Positions 23,421-33,522 of a stretch of DNA of 64,000 nucleotides are shown here, one piece after another (position 1 is the stretch's first letter; the number at the start of each line of letters is the position of its first letter). The DNA comes from Haematobia irritans (lineage: Eukaryota > Arthropoda > Insecta > Diptera > Muscidae), in assembly GCF_050003625.1 (NCBI RefSeq), contig NC_134397.1:280110070-280174069 (forward strand). The letters are read 5' to 3'. The notes under the pieces are model-generated. The model had not been told where the DNA came from. It did no database searches and worked only from the letters and a program-made list of their open reading frames with translations. The position numbers and the translations under genes were made by a program.

Positions 23421-23781
23421 TATATAATAAATTTGAATGTTATATTCCAAATATTTATTTATAAACAAAATATATAAATAAGCAATCACATTTATGTTTT
23501 ACATATTCCTTTATGTTGAACTTTTAGCCTCACTGTGTTGTGTTGATGTATCTCGTTTTCTCTCTCATTTGTCATATTTAGTGTTTCTTTATACTATCTT
23601 GCTCTCTCCTTCTAAACACATATATGTTTATAAGCAATTTCTAAATTAATATACATATGTTTGCACCCACACATATTATATTTTAATAAATGTTATGTCC
23701 CAAATATAATATGTTATAAAATATTAACTTATATACCCCGTACACATACCCCATACGTTGGTGTATGAACATTATATGCTG

Positions 23782-24644
23782 CAGAGTTGTATTTTTATCG
23801 CGCTCATAACAAAGGGTTATCCATTTTCCCCGCTGAACTACTTCAAAAACCAGATCTAGCCAAATTGGCAACACTTGTCTGATGATTCGACATTCCCAAT
23901 AGAAGTGCAATGTAATTTATGAGTACTTCGCAGAATAAATGTTTACAGTAATAAATCCCAAGTTTTAGCTACATTTCTTCCTAGCCTCCAACACCATATA
24001 AAGCTTTCTCAAATACTAAATTGAAATGCACATCGATAAAGGCGATAGTACCTACATGCCAATATTCACACAAAACAAGACATACCTATTACCAAAATGA
24101 ACCGTAAGAATTCCAAATTAAAATCGCATCTCAATTAGGCAAAGCTTTTTCGCAGGCCAATTTATAGAAATTGCCAAAAAAAAAAAAACTCTAACAAAAA
24201 AGCTATATATGGCACAACAACCCCATAGCAATGGAACGAACGGACAACAACGCTGGCCTTATCTTCTAAATGCCAATAGTTTAGAGATTAGAGTAGCGAA
24301 TACCTACTCCTAAGCAATCATTCTACTAGGCTGACCAAGCCAAACAACTCATGCTGGAAGTATTTAACCAATAAAGATCTCAAATTGGACAACGTTAACA
24401 ACAACTAAAGCTAAATTGAGGTAATCGTTTTCAATAGACTACGAGTGTACAACGGCCAATGCAATCAGGTCATCACACGACGTTCTATCACAAAAGCTAA
24501 GAGTACACCTCACTTCCGCACCATCCGCTGCACAAACATTCAGTTATCTTTGCAAAACAGTGGAGCAAATGGTGCGATTATACATATGCATATTTCGTAT
24601 TTGTATTTCGAGTCCTAGTAAGTAATTCATTATTAAACAAGTGA
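23782..24644. other. Apparently single-copy intergenic DNA
   Basis: Balanced base composition, no open frame of note and no recurrence in the window. No gene was recognised. Confidence 0.4.
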
Positions 24645-25018
24645 GGAAAGTCTACTAATTGTTCGCCTTGTGCAAAATATCAACCAAATTGGCGTAAAAC
24701 TCTGACTTCTGCGGCCATGTACATATCGGGAGAAAGATATATATGGGAGCTATATCTAAATCTGAACCGATTTCAAAATCAATAGGGCTCTATTTGGACC
24801 GTAAACAGAAACTTGTGCCAAATTTGAAGTCGGTTGGACTAAAACTGCGACCTAGACTTTGATCACAAAAATGTGTTCACAGACAGGCGGACGGACATGG
24901 CTATATCGACGCAGGGACCCCTCTGAGCGTTATTGCCAAAGACATCATGGTTCTATCTCGTGTCCATTTGGGTGTTGCAAACATATGCACTAACCACAGG
25001 TTGGCGCAGGGTAAAAAT
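24645..25018 (-). repeat. 153-bp-family element, short copy
   Basis: It is the inverse of the type at 658-1438. It starts ACAAGTGAGGAAAGTCTAC, contains TATATGGGAGCTATATCTAA and CACAGACAGGCGGACGGACA, and ends GGTTGGCGCAGGGTAAAAAT. Only one internal unit is left. Confidence 0.65.
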
Positions 25019-25149
25019 ATGAGAAATATTTAAATCTAAATGCATTTTTAGGCAACTTCGCAAAAGTCTATTTATTATCTATCGGTCGACAGATATATTT
25101 TAGTCATTTTTTCAAGTTTTCGACTTAGCAGTGGTGGTTTGTCAAGGCA

Positions 25150-25550
25150 AATGTGGGTATTTTGGCCATTTTAGCCTTATACAGTGTTCAAGTTTGAGAC
25201 GATTAACTGTATATGGGGGCTTTGTCTAAATCTGAGCGGATTTTGACCAAATTTGGTGCACTTTTCTAAAATGTTAATTGTACTCTCTGTGCAAAATTTC
25301 AAGAAAATCGGAGTGACATTTTGAACTACGGTGCTCATTTTTCTAATACAGGCCAAAGATATACATGGGAGCTGTATCTTAATCTGAACCGATTTGTGAA
25401 ATTTAGCATGCATATCCAGCATGGTCATTATACTCTCTGTGCAGAATTTCACGTTAATCGGATTACAACTTTGGCCTATGTGGCCATATGAGTGTAAATC
25501 GGGCGATAGATATATAGGGGTGCTATTTCTAAATCTGAACCCATTACAGA
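25150..25550. repeat. 153-bp-family array fragment
   Basis: Three units are marked by the (A)TGGG(A/G)GCT motifs near 25213, 25366 and 25522, again about 153 bp apart. Open frame 25177-25650 (-) crosses them. It is not a recognised protein. Confidence 0.6.
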
Positions 25551-25626
25551 CGGTCTTCTTGGTTGTATTGACACATCGCGATGTAATAATAATGTAGAAA
25601 CAAAAAAAGATCAGTATGGATTTATG

Positions 25627-25958
25627 CCACCGTGGTGCAATGGTTAGCATGCCCGCCTTGCATACACAAGGTCGTGGGTTCGATTCCTGCTACGACCGAA
25701 CACCAAAAAGTTTTGCAGCGGTGGATTATCCCACCTCAGTAATGCTGGTTACATTTCTGAGGGTTTCAAAGCTTCTCTAAGTGGTTTCACTCCAATGTGG
25801 AACGCCGTTCGGACTCGGCTATAAAAAGGAGGTCCCTTGTCATTGAGCTTAACATGGAATCGGGCAGCACTCAGTGATAAGAGAGAAGTTCACCACTGAG
25901 GTATAACAATGGACTGAATAGTCTAAGTGAGCCTTCTACATCGGGCTGCCACATAACC
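25627..25958 (+). repeat. tRNA-derived SINE, full length with 12-bp TSD
   Basis: A box TGGTGCAATGG, B box GGTTCGATTCC, complete body and a single ATAACC tail unit. The flanks TATGGATTTATG (25615-25626) and TATGGGTTTATG (25959-25970) form a duplication with one mismatch. This shows retroposition and fixes both element ends. Confidence 0.93.
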
Positions 25959-25970
25959 TATGGGTTTATG

Positions 25971-26500
25971 CTGGTAAACTCGTAAAATATCAATTTTATT
26001 TATTTCACTCTAAATGTTCTAAATTCTTCTTTTCACGCAAAAATGTTTTAACATGTATACAAATTTGTTGTCCCACTGTGCAGTGGAACAAGAGTATGGT
26101 GGAAATATTAAACTCAGCGTGAGCTTTTTAACAGGAATTGTTCAATCACAGATAACAACAATGTGAATGACAAGAACAACAACAATGTCGACCATATAGA
26201 AACTCATTCGCCCAATAGACATTCATTTTCTCTCCCGTCGTTGTCGACCAATGTGGAGTATGTGGAGAGTGAAATCACATAACCCAACCCATACCGTGGG
26301 GAATGTTTAAATGATTCGCACTTTGCCAGAAAATATGAAAAAAACAAACTCGAACAAGGTTTTTTTTTAATACTGGCGATGTTAAATGATGCTGGTATGA
26401 AAACTAAGGCAAATGAGAAATAATTTACCTATCATTAATTAAAGAAATAGAAGAAAGTTATTGGAGCCTAACACAAAAAAAAAATATGTAAACTATGCAT
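25971..26500. other. Intergenic DNA, nothing recognised
   Basis: No gene, RNA or repeat terminus was found. Confidence 0.4.
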
Positions 26501-26833
26501 AGGACGAGAAAATAATTTTATTTGATAAAAAATTACGAAGATCCAAATGGAATATTTATCAATTTTCCTGCGATAAACTTTTTGAAAGATTCAATTTCCA
26601 GACTTTTAGGTGTTTTATTCAATAAAAATATCGTATGCATTTTATCAATTGAAAACCCGTTAAAAATCCTCTATTCAACAATTATGTTTAATATCGATAA
26701 AATCTACAATTTGATAAAAAAAATTGTAACCGTTATATAAACATTAATTTGATAACAAATTCGTAAGGTATTAGCCATTCTTCCCTGACTTTAAATCGAT
26801 AAAAATTAATCCTTTGAATAAAAAATGTTATGG

Positions 26834-27407
26834 TAGGTTAGGTTAGGTGGCAGCCCGATATTTCAGGCTCACTTAGACTATTCAGTCCATTGTGATACCA
26901 CATTGGTGAACTTCTCTCTTATCAATGAGTGCTGCCCGATTCCATGTTAAGCTCAATGACAAGGGACCTCCTTTTTAAAGCCGAGTCCCAACGGCGTTCC
27001 ACATTGGAGTGAAACCACTTAGAGAAGCTTTGAAACCCTCAGAAATGTCACCAACATTACTGAGGTGGGACACACAAAGAAAATTTCATTAAAAGTCAGC
27101 CAACGAAAACTTTTCATTGATATAACGAAACATTTTCATTAATACAATGAAAATATTCGTTAATAGTACGAAACATTTCGTTGATTGGCAGAAAATTCGT
27201 TATAATAACGAAAAATTTCGTTGTATTAACGAATTTGTTTCATTGGCTGACTTTTAACGAAACATTTCGTTAATATAACGAAACTTTTTCTATTAGTGGA
27301 TAATCCACCGCTGAAAAACTTTTTGGTGTTTGGTCGAAGCAGGAATCGAACCCACGACCTTGTGTATGCAAGGCGGGCATGCTAACCATTGCACCACGGT
27401 GGCTCCC
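26834..27407 (-). repeat. tRNA-derived SINE interrupted by a TIR element
   Basis: A full-length SINE (A and B boxes on the minus strand at 27330-27400, TTAGG-type tail of three units at 26834-26850) is flanked by the duplication AATGTTATGG at 26824-26833 and 27408-27417. The body is split between 27070 and 27299 by a 228-bp TTCGTT element. Removing that insert and one GA copy restores the SINE exactly. Confidence 0.93.
27071..27298. mobile_element. TTCGTT TIR element nested in a SINE
   Basis: The ends are CACACAAAGAAAATTTC and the inverse of CACTAATAGAAAAAGTTTC. The body consists almost only of alternating TTCGTTA and AACGAAA words, so the whole element can fold on itself. GA is duplicated at 27069-27070 and 27299-27300. 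Other copies lie at 37357-37556 and 38886-39113. Confidence 0.85.
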
Positions 27408-27787
27408 AATGTTATGGTATGTTTTAGAATAATTTTTTTAAAACCAAATAATAATAAATGTAATATTTTTTGCAAAGTGAACTAACTCAACTTATTAAAA
27501 AATACTTTCTTGCATATGGTTGAAGCATATGCTATAATGTGTTGGAATTAGTTTTACTTTTGTACTCAGTATATGTGTTGGTTTAGTGTTGATCATACGA
27601 TATTTTTATTAATTGGTGGATCGTTTTTATCGACCAACAAATTGATGAAAGCATAATAATTACCTTTATCAATAGAAGGATATATTTATCAAAAATATTT
27701 AACAATTTTATTAATAATATACAAGTTTATCAAATTTTGATTAATTTCCATGATAATTTTCATGATATTTTTTAACGAGGCTTATTT

Positions 27788-28370
27788 TTTATACCCTCCA
27801 CTATATATACCCCCTATATTAAGTTTGTCATTCCTTTTGTAACATATCGGAATATTGCTCTAAGACCCCATAAGTATATATATTCTGGGTCGTGGTGAAA
27901 TTCTGAGTCGATCTAAGCAAGTCCGTCAGTCCCTCTGTTGAAATCACGCTAACTTCCGAACAAAAGAAGCTATCGACTTGAAACTTGGCATAAGTAGTTG
28001 TTATTGATGCAAGTCGGATGGTATTGCTAATGGGGCATATTGGACCACTTTTATGTATAGCTCCCACATAAACCGATCCGCAGATTTGACCTCCGGAGCT
28101 TCTCGGGGGAGCAAATGTCATCCTATCCGGTTAAAATTTAGTGCGTGATAGTCTCTAACAATCATGGAAGAATTGGTCCACGTCGGTCCATAATTATATA
28201 TAACCCCCATATAAACCGATCCCCAGATTTGACCTCTGGAACCTCTTCATCTGATCCGGTTGAAATTTGGTACGTGGTGTTAGTAGTTCATATCGGTCCA
28301 TACGTGGTGGTAGTAGTTCATATTGGTCCATAATTATATATAGCCCCCATATAAACCGATTCCCAGATTT
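27788..28370. repeat. 153-bp-family element, second sequence type, truncated
   Basis: It begins TTATACCCTCCACTATATA, followed by TTTGTCATTCC...TTTTGTAACA, TCTGGGTCGTGGTGAAATTC and units with CCCCCATATAAACCGATCC. The right end is missing: the putative LTR of the copia-type element begins at 28371, directly in a unit. It is homologous to 59505-60925. Confidence 0.7.
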
Positions 28371-28558
28371 TGTTAGACAAAAACTCTATATAATCTACCT
28401 TACAACAAAACACTGTACATGGACATACTTGATTTGATCTATGTAGCTTTATTTTAAAATTGTCAACTAAAACATTTATTTCTATAAATAAAACTTTATT
28501 CCTCTGTTCAAAGCGTTCAAAGTCGGCGTGTGTTATTTATTATTCGGAGATTTCTAAT
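28371..28558 (+). repeat. Putative 5' LTR
   Basis: It starts TGTTAG, includes AATAAA-type signals (CTATAAATAAAACTTTATT) and stops just before the primer-binding site. There is no second LTR to compare, so both borders are inferred from the left break in the 153-bp repeat and the position of the primer-binding site. Confidence 0.5.
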
Positions 28559-28618
28559 AGGTTATGGGCCCAGCCGTCCATGGTTAAAGAATTATAGAAG
28601 CAATAAAACCCAGACAAA

Positions 28619-29594
28619 ATGATGGAACCGAAGTGCTTGTTTCCATTGTTGAATTCCTGTAATTATTTTACATGGAAATTTAAGATACAAATGCAATTAA
28701 TTCAAACGGATTTATGGGACATTGTGGATAAGGGAATGCCTAATCCAGTCACACCAGAATCGTGGAAGCTGGACCAAAAAGCTAGAACAACGATTGCAAT
28801 GTGTGTCGAAAATTCGCAAATTCATTTGATTAGAATGTCACCGTCATCGAAATCTATGCGGAATACTCTTCAAAAGACGTATGAAAAACAATGACATCAA
28901 AACTTCGAAAATTGTATGATAAAAGAATGCTAGATGGCGAAAATATGCACGAACACATAAATAGTTTGAATGTTTTAAGAGCTCAATTGCTGGACATGGG
29001 TGAGGAAATAAAAGAAAACTCAATGTTGAACAGCCTACACCCAGAGAAGGAATATGATCACCTCAAACATGTTTCAAGAGCACCATGTTACTTTTTCACA
29101 GCGACCATGTAGCATTTTTGTCGCAAAAATATTCTTTTCTCGTCAAACATAACATGCTTTCCAAAATCAGATACATAATCTCCGAAAAAAGAACATGTTT
29201 TCCGTGAAAAAGTAACATTTTGCTCTTGGAACATGGTTGGGGTGATCATATTCCTCCTCTGGGTGTATCCAAATCATTTTGAGCTCTCGTAATATCAATA
29301 GAAGGGCAGCCAGAGAATTCAATAACGTTAGAATATATTCAAGAAAAGCTTTTGGGCGAGTCGGAGAGAAGATGTGAAAATGGTAGGCCCAATAAATTTG
29401 AAAAAAATGAGGCATTGAAATCTCAACAATCAAAACATAAAAATTTCAAGAAGCGCAATCAAATAATATGTTTTCATTGCAACAAAATGGGTCACATGAA
29501 GAAAGATTGTTTTAAGTGGAAAAAAGAAAGACAAGAAGAAGGACATTTAGTGTTTGATCAGGTGTGTTTAAATGTGTCCGATAATAAAAAATAG
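28619..29594 (+). pseudogene. Copia-type gag, broken, with MITE insertion
   Basis: It begins MMEPKCLFPLL, then NYFTWKFKIQMQLI and DLWDIVDKG, the start typical of copia-type gag (DUF4219/UBN2 families). A stop after TYEKQ (28893) is followed by reading in another frame (TSKLRKLYDKRML...). At 29038-29265 a 228-bp MITE interrupts the frame. When it is skipped, the reading continues SLSKSF-stop-ALVISIEGQPENS, matching the usual gag order. The nucleocapsid zinc knuckle CFHCNKMGHMKKDC (about 29470-29511) is intact as CX2CX4HX4C. The frame ends at a stop at 29592-29594. Confidence 0.88.
29038..29265. mobile_element. MITE inserted in copia gag
   Basis: It is 228 bp long with long inverted ends: CACCCAGAGAAGGAATATG and the inverse of the same motif at the right. 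TA is duplicated at 29036-29037 and 29266-29267. It is homologous to 49375-49625. The interior contains ACATG-rich words and no gene. Confidence 0.9.
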
Positions 29595-29837
29595 GATGGG
29601 TGATCGATGCTGGAGCGTCCATCCATATGACAGCAATTTTGATTTTTTCAATAAAATTGAGAAAAACACAAGTCGTGTATATATATATATAGCTGATGGT
29701 AAAGCTTTGGACGCTGAAGGTATTGGAGAAGGAATCATTCATGGTAGTCACTACGAAAGTGTTCTCCAAAACGTATTATATGTCCCGAACCTCAATAGAA
29801 GTCTTTTGTCCGTAAAAGCCATGTCATCTAAATGATG
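29590..29837 (+). pseudogene. Copia-type aspartic protease region, frameshifted
   Basis: WVIDAGASIHMT (from about 29598) is the protease active-site region. The usual D-S-G-A is D-A-G-A here, which would remove the conserved Ser next to the catalytic Asp. Small frame shifts separate it from gag and from the following FDFFNKIEK...ADGKALDAEGIGEG segment. A frame through NVLYVPNLNRSLLSVKAM ends at a stop at 29833-29835. Confidence 0.8.
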
Positions 29838-30165
29838 TATTATCACATTTAATAGCAAATGTTTCATAAAGAAATATGGGATGTTATTAGCTGAAGGAGT
29901 AGCATACAAAAACCTCTATATACTATCTGATATAAATGAAGAAAAAGAACAAGTCACCGAACATCATTCAATGGAATGCATTCATGTCTGGAATCGTCGT
30001 CTTGGTCATAGAAACTTATCTGACGTCAAGAAATTAACAAATTTAGTAGAAGGTGTTTCTATCAGTGATTGTCAAGATAAGAAATTTTGCGATACGTGTG
30101 CTGAATCGAAAATGACCAAAATTCCATTTCCAAAAGGGAGTAAAAGTAAGTCTTCAGAGATTTAG
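29838..30165 (+). pseudogene. Copia-type GAG-pre-integrase region
   Basis: The reading continues MLLAEGVAYKNLYIL, then VWNRRLGHRNLSDVKKL and CDTCAESKMTKIPF. The family's H-H-C-C zinc site normally has W-H-R-R-L-G-H; here the first His is Asn (WNRRLGH) while the second His and the CX2C are kept. The frame ends in a stop just before integrase. Confidence 0.8.
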
Positions 30166-30382
30166 TACACACTGATGTTTGTGCTCTCCTTCAAGTAAGT
30201 TCACGCTCAGGGAAGAGGTATTTTCTTACTTTTATCGATGATTTTTCTCGATATACTAAAGTTTATGTATTATCAAAGAAAAATTAAGTTATACAAAAAG
30301 GAATTTTTGGCTGATGTCCACAATTTTCCTAAAAAGAAATTAAAACAACTCCGTTGTGATAATGGAGGTGAATTTTTTAAAT
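30166..30382 (+). pseudogene. Copia-type integrase, start only
   Basis: VHTDVCALLQVSSRSGKRYF and LTFIDDFSRYTKVYVL show the first catalytic Asp (HTD). After a stop and frame shift, LKQLRCDNGGEFFK shows the second Asp (DNGGEF). The sequence breaks directly after this. The Glu of the D-D-E triad and everything downstream are lost. Confidence 0.82.
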
Positions 30383-30680
30383 GAAGAAATGCGCTCGCCA
30401 TTCACAGCTACGTTACGATTTGCATAATTCTTCAAGAAGTACGGTCCCATTATGCCACAAGCCCATAAACCACACCACTCTGTGTAGCTTATGCCATGCT
30501 TCTGGCTGATCTTTACTCCAAAATCACAATAATTTGCAAGACAAAATCGAAGATGTTCGACAGTGAAATAAAACACGAAACGTGCGCCAGCTGTTTAAAT
30601 CTGAGTTGTCAAAAAAGATATTAGCTAAAAAAGAAAAGAAATTTAAAATTTCATGCAATATTTTTTTATTTCTCTGAGTG
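30383..30680 (-). pseudogene. Tc1/mariner-type transposase fragment
   Basis: On the minus strand one frame reads ...VKISQKHGISYTEWCGLWACG, then IMGPYFLKNYANRNVAVNGER. The block V/EWCGLWACGIMGPYF followed by N-VAVNGER is characteristic of DDE transposases of the Tc1/mariner superfamily between the first and second catalytic Asp. Neither catalytic motif is inside the fragment. It lies where the copia remnant is broken off, so its insertion or a later deletion probably removed the rest. Confidence 0.7.
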
Positions 30681-31856
30681 TACAAGTTTCAATTTAACTC
30701 CATTAAGTTAAATGAAATTTTCTCCATAGAATAGGACGCTACCGGATTGATTTCCACTCCGAAAATTTGGTTGACTCTTCTTTTTTTTTTCTTTAACCGT
30801 AAGTGTGGCCCTCGTACGAGTTGTGTGGAGCTATTAATCTGCCACAATAGTACTGTCCTCACTCACACATTATTGCGAACGGCAAGGGGAAATCAAAAAT
30901 AAAACTTGGTAAATGATTAGGAAATCTGTGAACAAAAGCCATACAATGTCCAATCCGCCCACTCAATATACATACCAAAAAAAAAAGTCCACTAGGAATG
31001 AGAAAGCCTCAAAAGCAAAACGTTTTCCAATTAAAATGTCGTCGCAGGGCAAACTTAAGTGCAGATAGGTATAAAAAGAAAAGCCAAGATTAAAAGTGAA
31101 CAAAAAGAAGCCACAATGCCATATGAAATGCATCGCTTCGTTGGACAGCTAAGGTTTGCACACACACACACACGCACGCACTCCAATCCCATAAAACAAA
31201 TGAACACTTGCGCAGAGCCAATTGTATGCAAGCTACGCCTCTTCGAATATTACATCAAGTGCTGCCAAGTTTTAGATACATTGGGCAATTTAACAAAAAA
31301 CACAAAGAGAGTTGCTCTCTCACATGTTAACAAATCGGGGCGGAGTTATGAGAGCACACACTTAAGTCAACCATAGCAAGTGCCATTATTATCGTAGGTT
31401 AGGTTTACGCCAGACAGCCTGCACTCTTACACATGTGTGTACCATTATTCCAACAAACACAGGGCCATACAATAACAAAAACGTTAACAATGAATGCTTA
31501 CTCCGCGCATTAAAAGGAAGGAAGCAGTTAAACAGGTCTAACAAGCCATTTAGCTGCCGGTGTTTCGTGTACAGGCTAAAGTGGGTTTGTGTGTGTGTGT
31601 GTCTATGCAACTGTGCGGATGTTGATGGTGGGTTGGTGGTTGGGCACAACAAATTCCCCCTGCAGAGCAACAACAGTTCGGTAAAGACCATTCAGCATTC
31701 CTTGTTCATTGATTAGCTTCCAAAGAGGCTAACAAGACTTAAACGGATTCTTCTCTGTGCTCTTTGTGTTTCATGCACGGGGCGTGAGTGTGCGTGCGTG
31801 TGTTTGTGGAATGGTATGGTCCGGTTGATGTTTTGCAACGGGGAAGTTTACATTTC
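30681..31856. other. 5' flank of C15, largely repeat-free
   Basis: The base composition changes to a more balanced one and known repeats stop, apart from CA and GT microsatellites (about 31157-31180 and 31587-31602). Open frames at 31059-31376 and 31389-31716 are low-complexity and unrecognised. The stretch is the likely proximal regulatory region by position; no specific binding site is claimed. Confidence 0.5.
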
Positions 31857-31889
31857 AGTTAGCGTTAACACCTCAATTTGACGAGTTCG
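31853..31889 (+). promoter_or_regulatory. Putative Inr + DPE core promoter of C15
   Basis: TCAGTT (A at 31857 as +1) matches the fly initiator. AGTTC occupies exactly +28 to +32 and fits the downstream promoter element RGWYV, and +24 is the preferred G (31880). No TATA box was seen about 30 bp upstream. The arrangement is typical of TATA-less developmental genes in Drosophila. The position was chosen by motif only; transcripts were not available. Confidence 0.5.
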
Positions 31890-32300
31890 TTAAAGCGCTT
31901 TTCATTTATTTTAAGACGGACAAATACGGATCTCCGGATCAAAAAAACAAAAATCACTACAAGCATAAAAACAAGAGAGCAAAAAAAAACATTTCTTGTG
32001 AATTGGAAAAAGCCAAGAGGCAATTAAAACGGATTAAACGAAATCAGCCATAAGACACGAAATACACAACAAAGATTTTAATTAAAAATGAGAAGAGTGT
32101 GAACGTGTGAGAAATCTGAATACCACATTACATTAAAGGCCCAAAGGCCATTTGCAAGTGAATTAACCTCAAAGAATATTAACAGTGTATCTAATTGTGA
32201 TTCGGGCCTTCAAAGAAAAACCTTTTCAGCATTGTTCGTTGCTTGAATTCTTTTCTGTGTTGATTTAACATTCAAATTGGCTCCCTCATACTGTTCCACC
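31857..32300 (+). other. C15: Proposed C15 5' untranslated region
   Basis: 444 nt from the proposed initiator to the ATG. It contains one short upstream open frame (32088-32102, five codons including stop). The purine-rich, A-rich sequence lacks repeats. The context before the start is TTCCACC, with A at -3, favourable in flies. Confidence 0.45.
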
Positions 32301-32452
32301 ATGTCTTCACATGAAGAAGATGATCGTGATGATATCGATGAGCAGGAAATTCATGTGGATGTCGACTCGGATTCGCGTTTGTCCTGCGGCACAGGTTCAG
32401 AAGTTGATATGGATGGAGGAAGTTGTTACGATGAATCAGAAGCACCTCTAAG
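32301..32452 (+). CDS. C15: C15/clawless (TLX homeobox) coding exon 1
   Basis: This exon encodes residues 1-50 and two bases of codon 51. The peptide starts MSSHEEDDRDDIDEQEIHVD and is strongly acidic, with Ser, Asp and Glu throughout. It ends CTAAG before a donor GTAGGT. Support for being the first coding exon comes from the good start context, the donor, the phase (two bases left over) that joins exactly to exon 2 without a stop, and the location at the edge of the repeat-poor flank. Acidic N-termini are common in this class, but I cannot align this one residue by residue from memory. Without splicing the frame stops at once (TAG across the donor), which explains its small size as an open frame. 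Confidence 0.78.
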
Positions 32453-32560
32453 GTAGGTTGAATCCGTCATGCGGTACTATCACAGATATAACGCTGAATA
32501 AAAGCTTACCAAAGTTATTGTTTCGAAAACCTGCTAGGCTTTGTTCAAAATTTGTTAATA

Positions 32561-32734
32561 CAGTGAAACCTCTCAAACTTCGCCACTCTGAAAACCGGAC
32601 ACCTCCCCAAAGTGGACAGTTGTCCACGTTTTGCTATATTAACACATTCAAATTAACCTCTCGTAATGAGACACCTCTCAAATGTGGGGAACATTTCGGC
32701 GACCGAGGCTCTCCACTTTTGCGAGGTTTCTCTG
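32561..32734. mobile_element. Pogo-like MITE in intron 1
   Basis: TA at 32559-32560 and 32735-32736; the ends are CAGTGAAACCTCTCAAAC and the inverse of CAGAGAAACCTCGC. It is 174 bp, with several ACCTCTC/GAGGCTC words forming further inverted pairs. The termini and TA duplication fit pogo/Tigger-type MITEs. It lies just 109 bp downstream of exon 1. Confidence 0.75.
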
Positions 32735-32736
32735 TA

Positions 32737-33279
32737 TGTACACCTATTCGACATCATTGAGTCAATACATCAATATTGTGATAATTGAAATCGAAATTTG
32801 TTCATGTGTAGAATGCATCTTTAAAAAAAGTCTTCAATGGTGTCAATTATTTCTAAATATGTTTAGCTATATATTATTAACAGCAAGTTGAGCTTGACTC
32901 ATTGAAATTAGATAAAGATACCTTTTTCTAAATGTAAAATAGGCCGTCGGTATATTTACTATTACTATTTTTTTTACAATGGTCGCATTACTTCAACATA
33001 AAATCTTTTTGTCGGCGAAGATCAAATCAAATTTTAATTGAAAGAATTTTATTAATTTGTATAATTATAAATAAAAAGAATAAACCATTTTTCGGCTTGA
33101 AATCGCTTTATTTTCATGGCTACTTTTCGTAAAACAATTAAAAATATAAATATCGTACGCATCAGCTGAGTAAGATTATATGTTGAAGTATGTTAGGTTT
33201 ATATGACATTGCATCTTTGATTTTTTTCTCGAAATCAAAATAACATATTCGGGTATAGAGAGCACGCCATTTCATCACT
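32737..33279. other. Intron 1 DNA, nothing recognised
   Basis: AT-rich; no repeat terminus or gene. Confidence 0.4.
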
Positions 33280-33350
33280 GCGAAAGAACTAAGAGAAGCT
33301 TAAATACACTCAGAAATATCACCAGTATTAGTGAAAGAGATAAACCATAT
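33280..33350 (-). repeat. SINE body fragment, diverged
   Basis: It matches the part of the SINE with CTTAGAGAAGCTT and CTCAGAAATGTCACCAGCATT, with about one change in eight. Head and tail are missing. Confidence 0.55.
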
Positions 33351-33522
33351 ATGTTGTTAAATTTTTTAAATTTTGATAATATCTAGATGGAAAACTCTGT
33401 ATACTATAATTTTCGTGATTGAAGCAATTTCAATTTAAAAATTATGATTGAATCAGAAAAAGCAACAACTTTTTCGCAAAAATCATGAAATTGGACAAAC
33501 AAATTCACATAGAACAAAGTAT

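Larger units (their letters stand above)
22074..23781 (-). mobile_element. ATATG TIR element (reverse) with nested inserts
   Basis: TA at 22072-22073 is followed by CACTCGTAACATATACTCC, the element's right terminus in reverse. The other half resumes at about 23575-23781 (ACATATATGTTTATAAGC...GAACATTATATGCT) and is truncated before the CACGG terminus. The interior is occupied by the block 22150-23420, itself carrying a SINE. Confidence 0.6.
26505..27780. repeat. AT-rich TATCAATT block hosting a SINE
   Basis: On both sides of the SINE the sequence is dense in TTTATCAATT and TTGATAAA words, as in a single AT-rich palindromic element split by the SINE. A 72-codon open frame (26522-26740) reflects this composition. 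The termini are not found. Confidence 0.4.
28371..30382 (+). mobile_element. Copia-type LTR retrotransposon remnant
   Basis: In order: a putative 5' LTR from TGTTAGACAA (28371) to about 28558, a primer-binding-site-like GGTTATGGGCCCAG at 28560-28573 as in Drosophila copia (internal initiator-tRNA priming), gag, protease, GAG-pre-integrase and the start of integrase. It ends at about 30382, where a minus-strand transposase fragment begins. Reverse transcriptase, RNase H and 3' LTR are missing. It is dead. Confidence 0.85.

Noticed and set aside
31059..31716. Open frames upstream of C15 as a coding exon
   Set aside because: They are driven by CA/GT runs, lie on both strands and show no splice continuity with exon 1.
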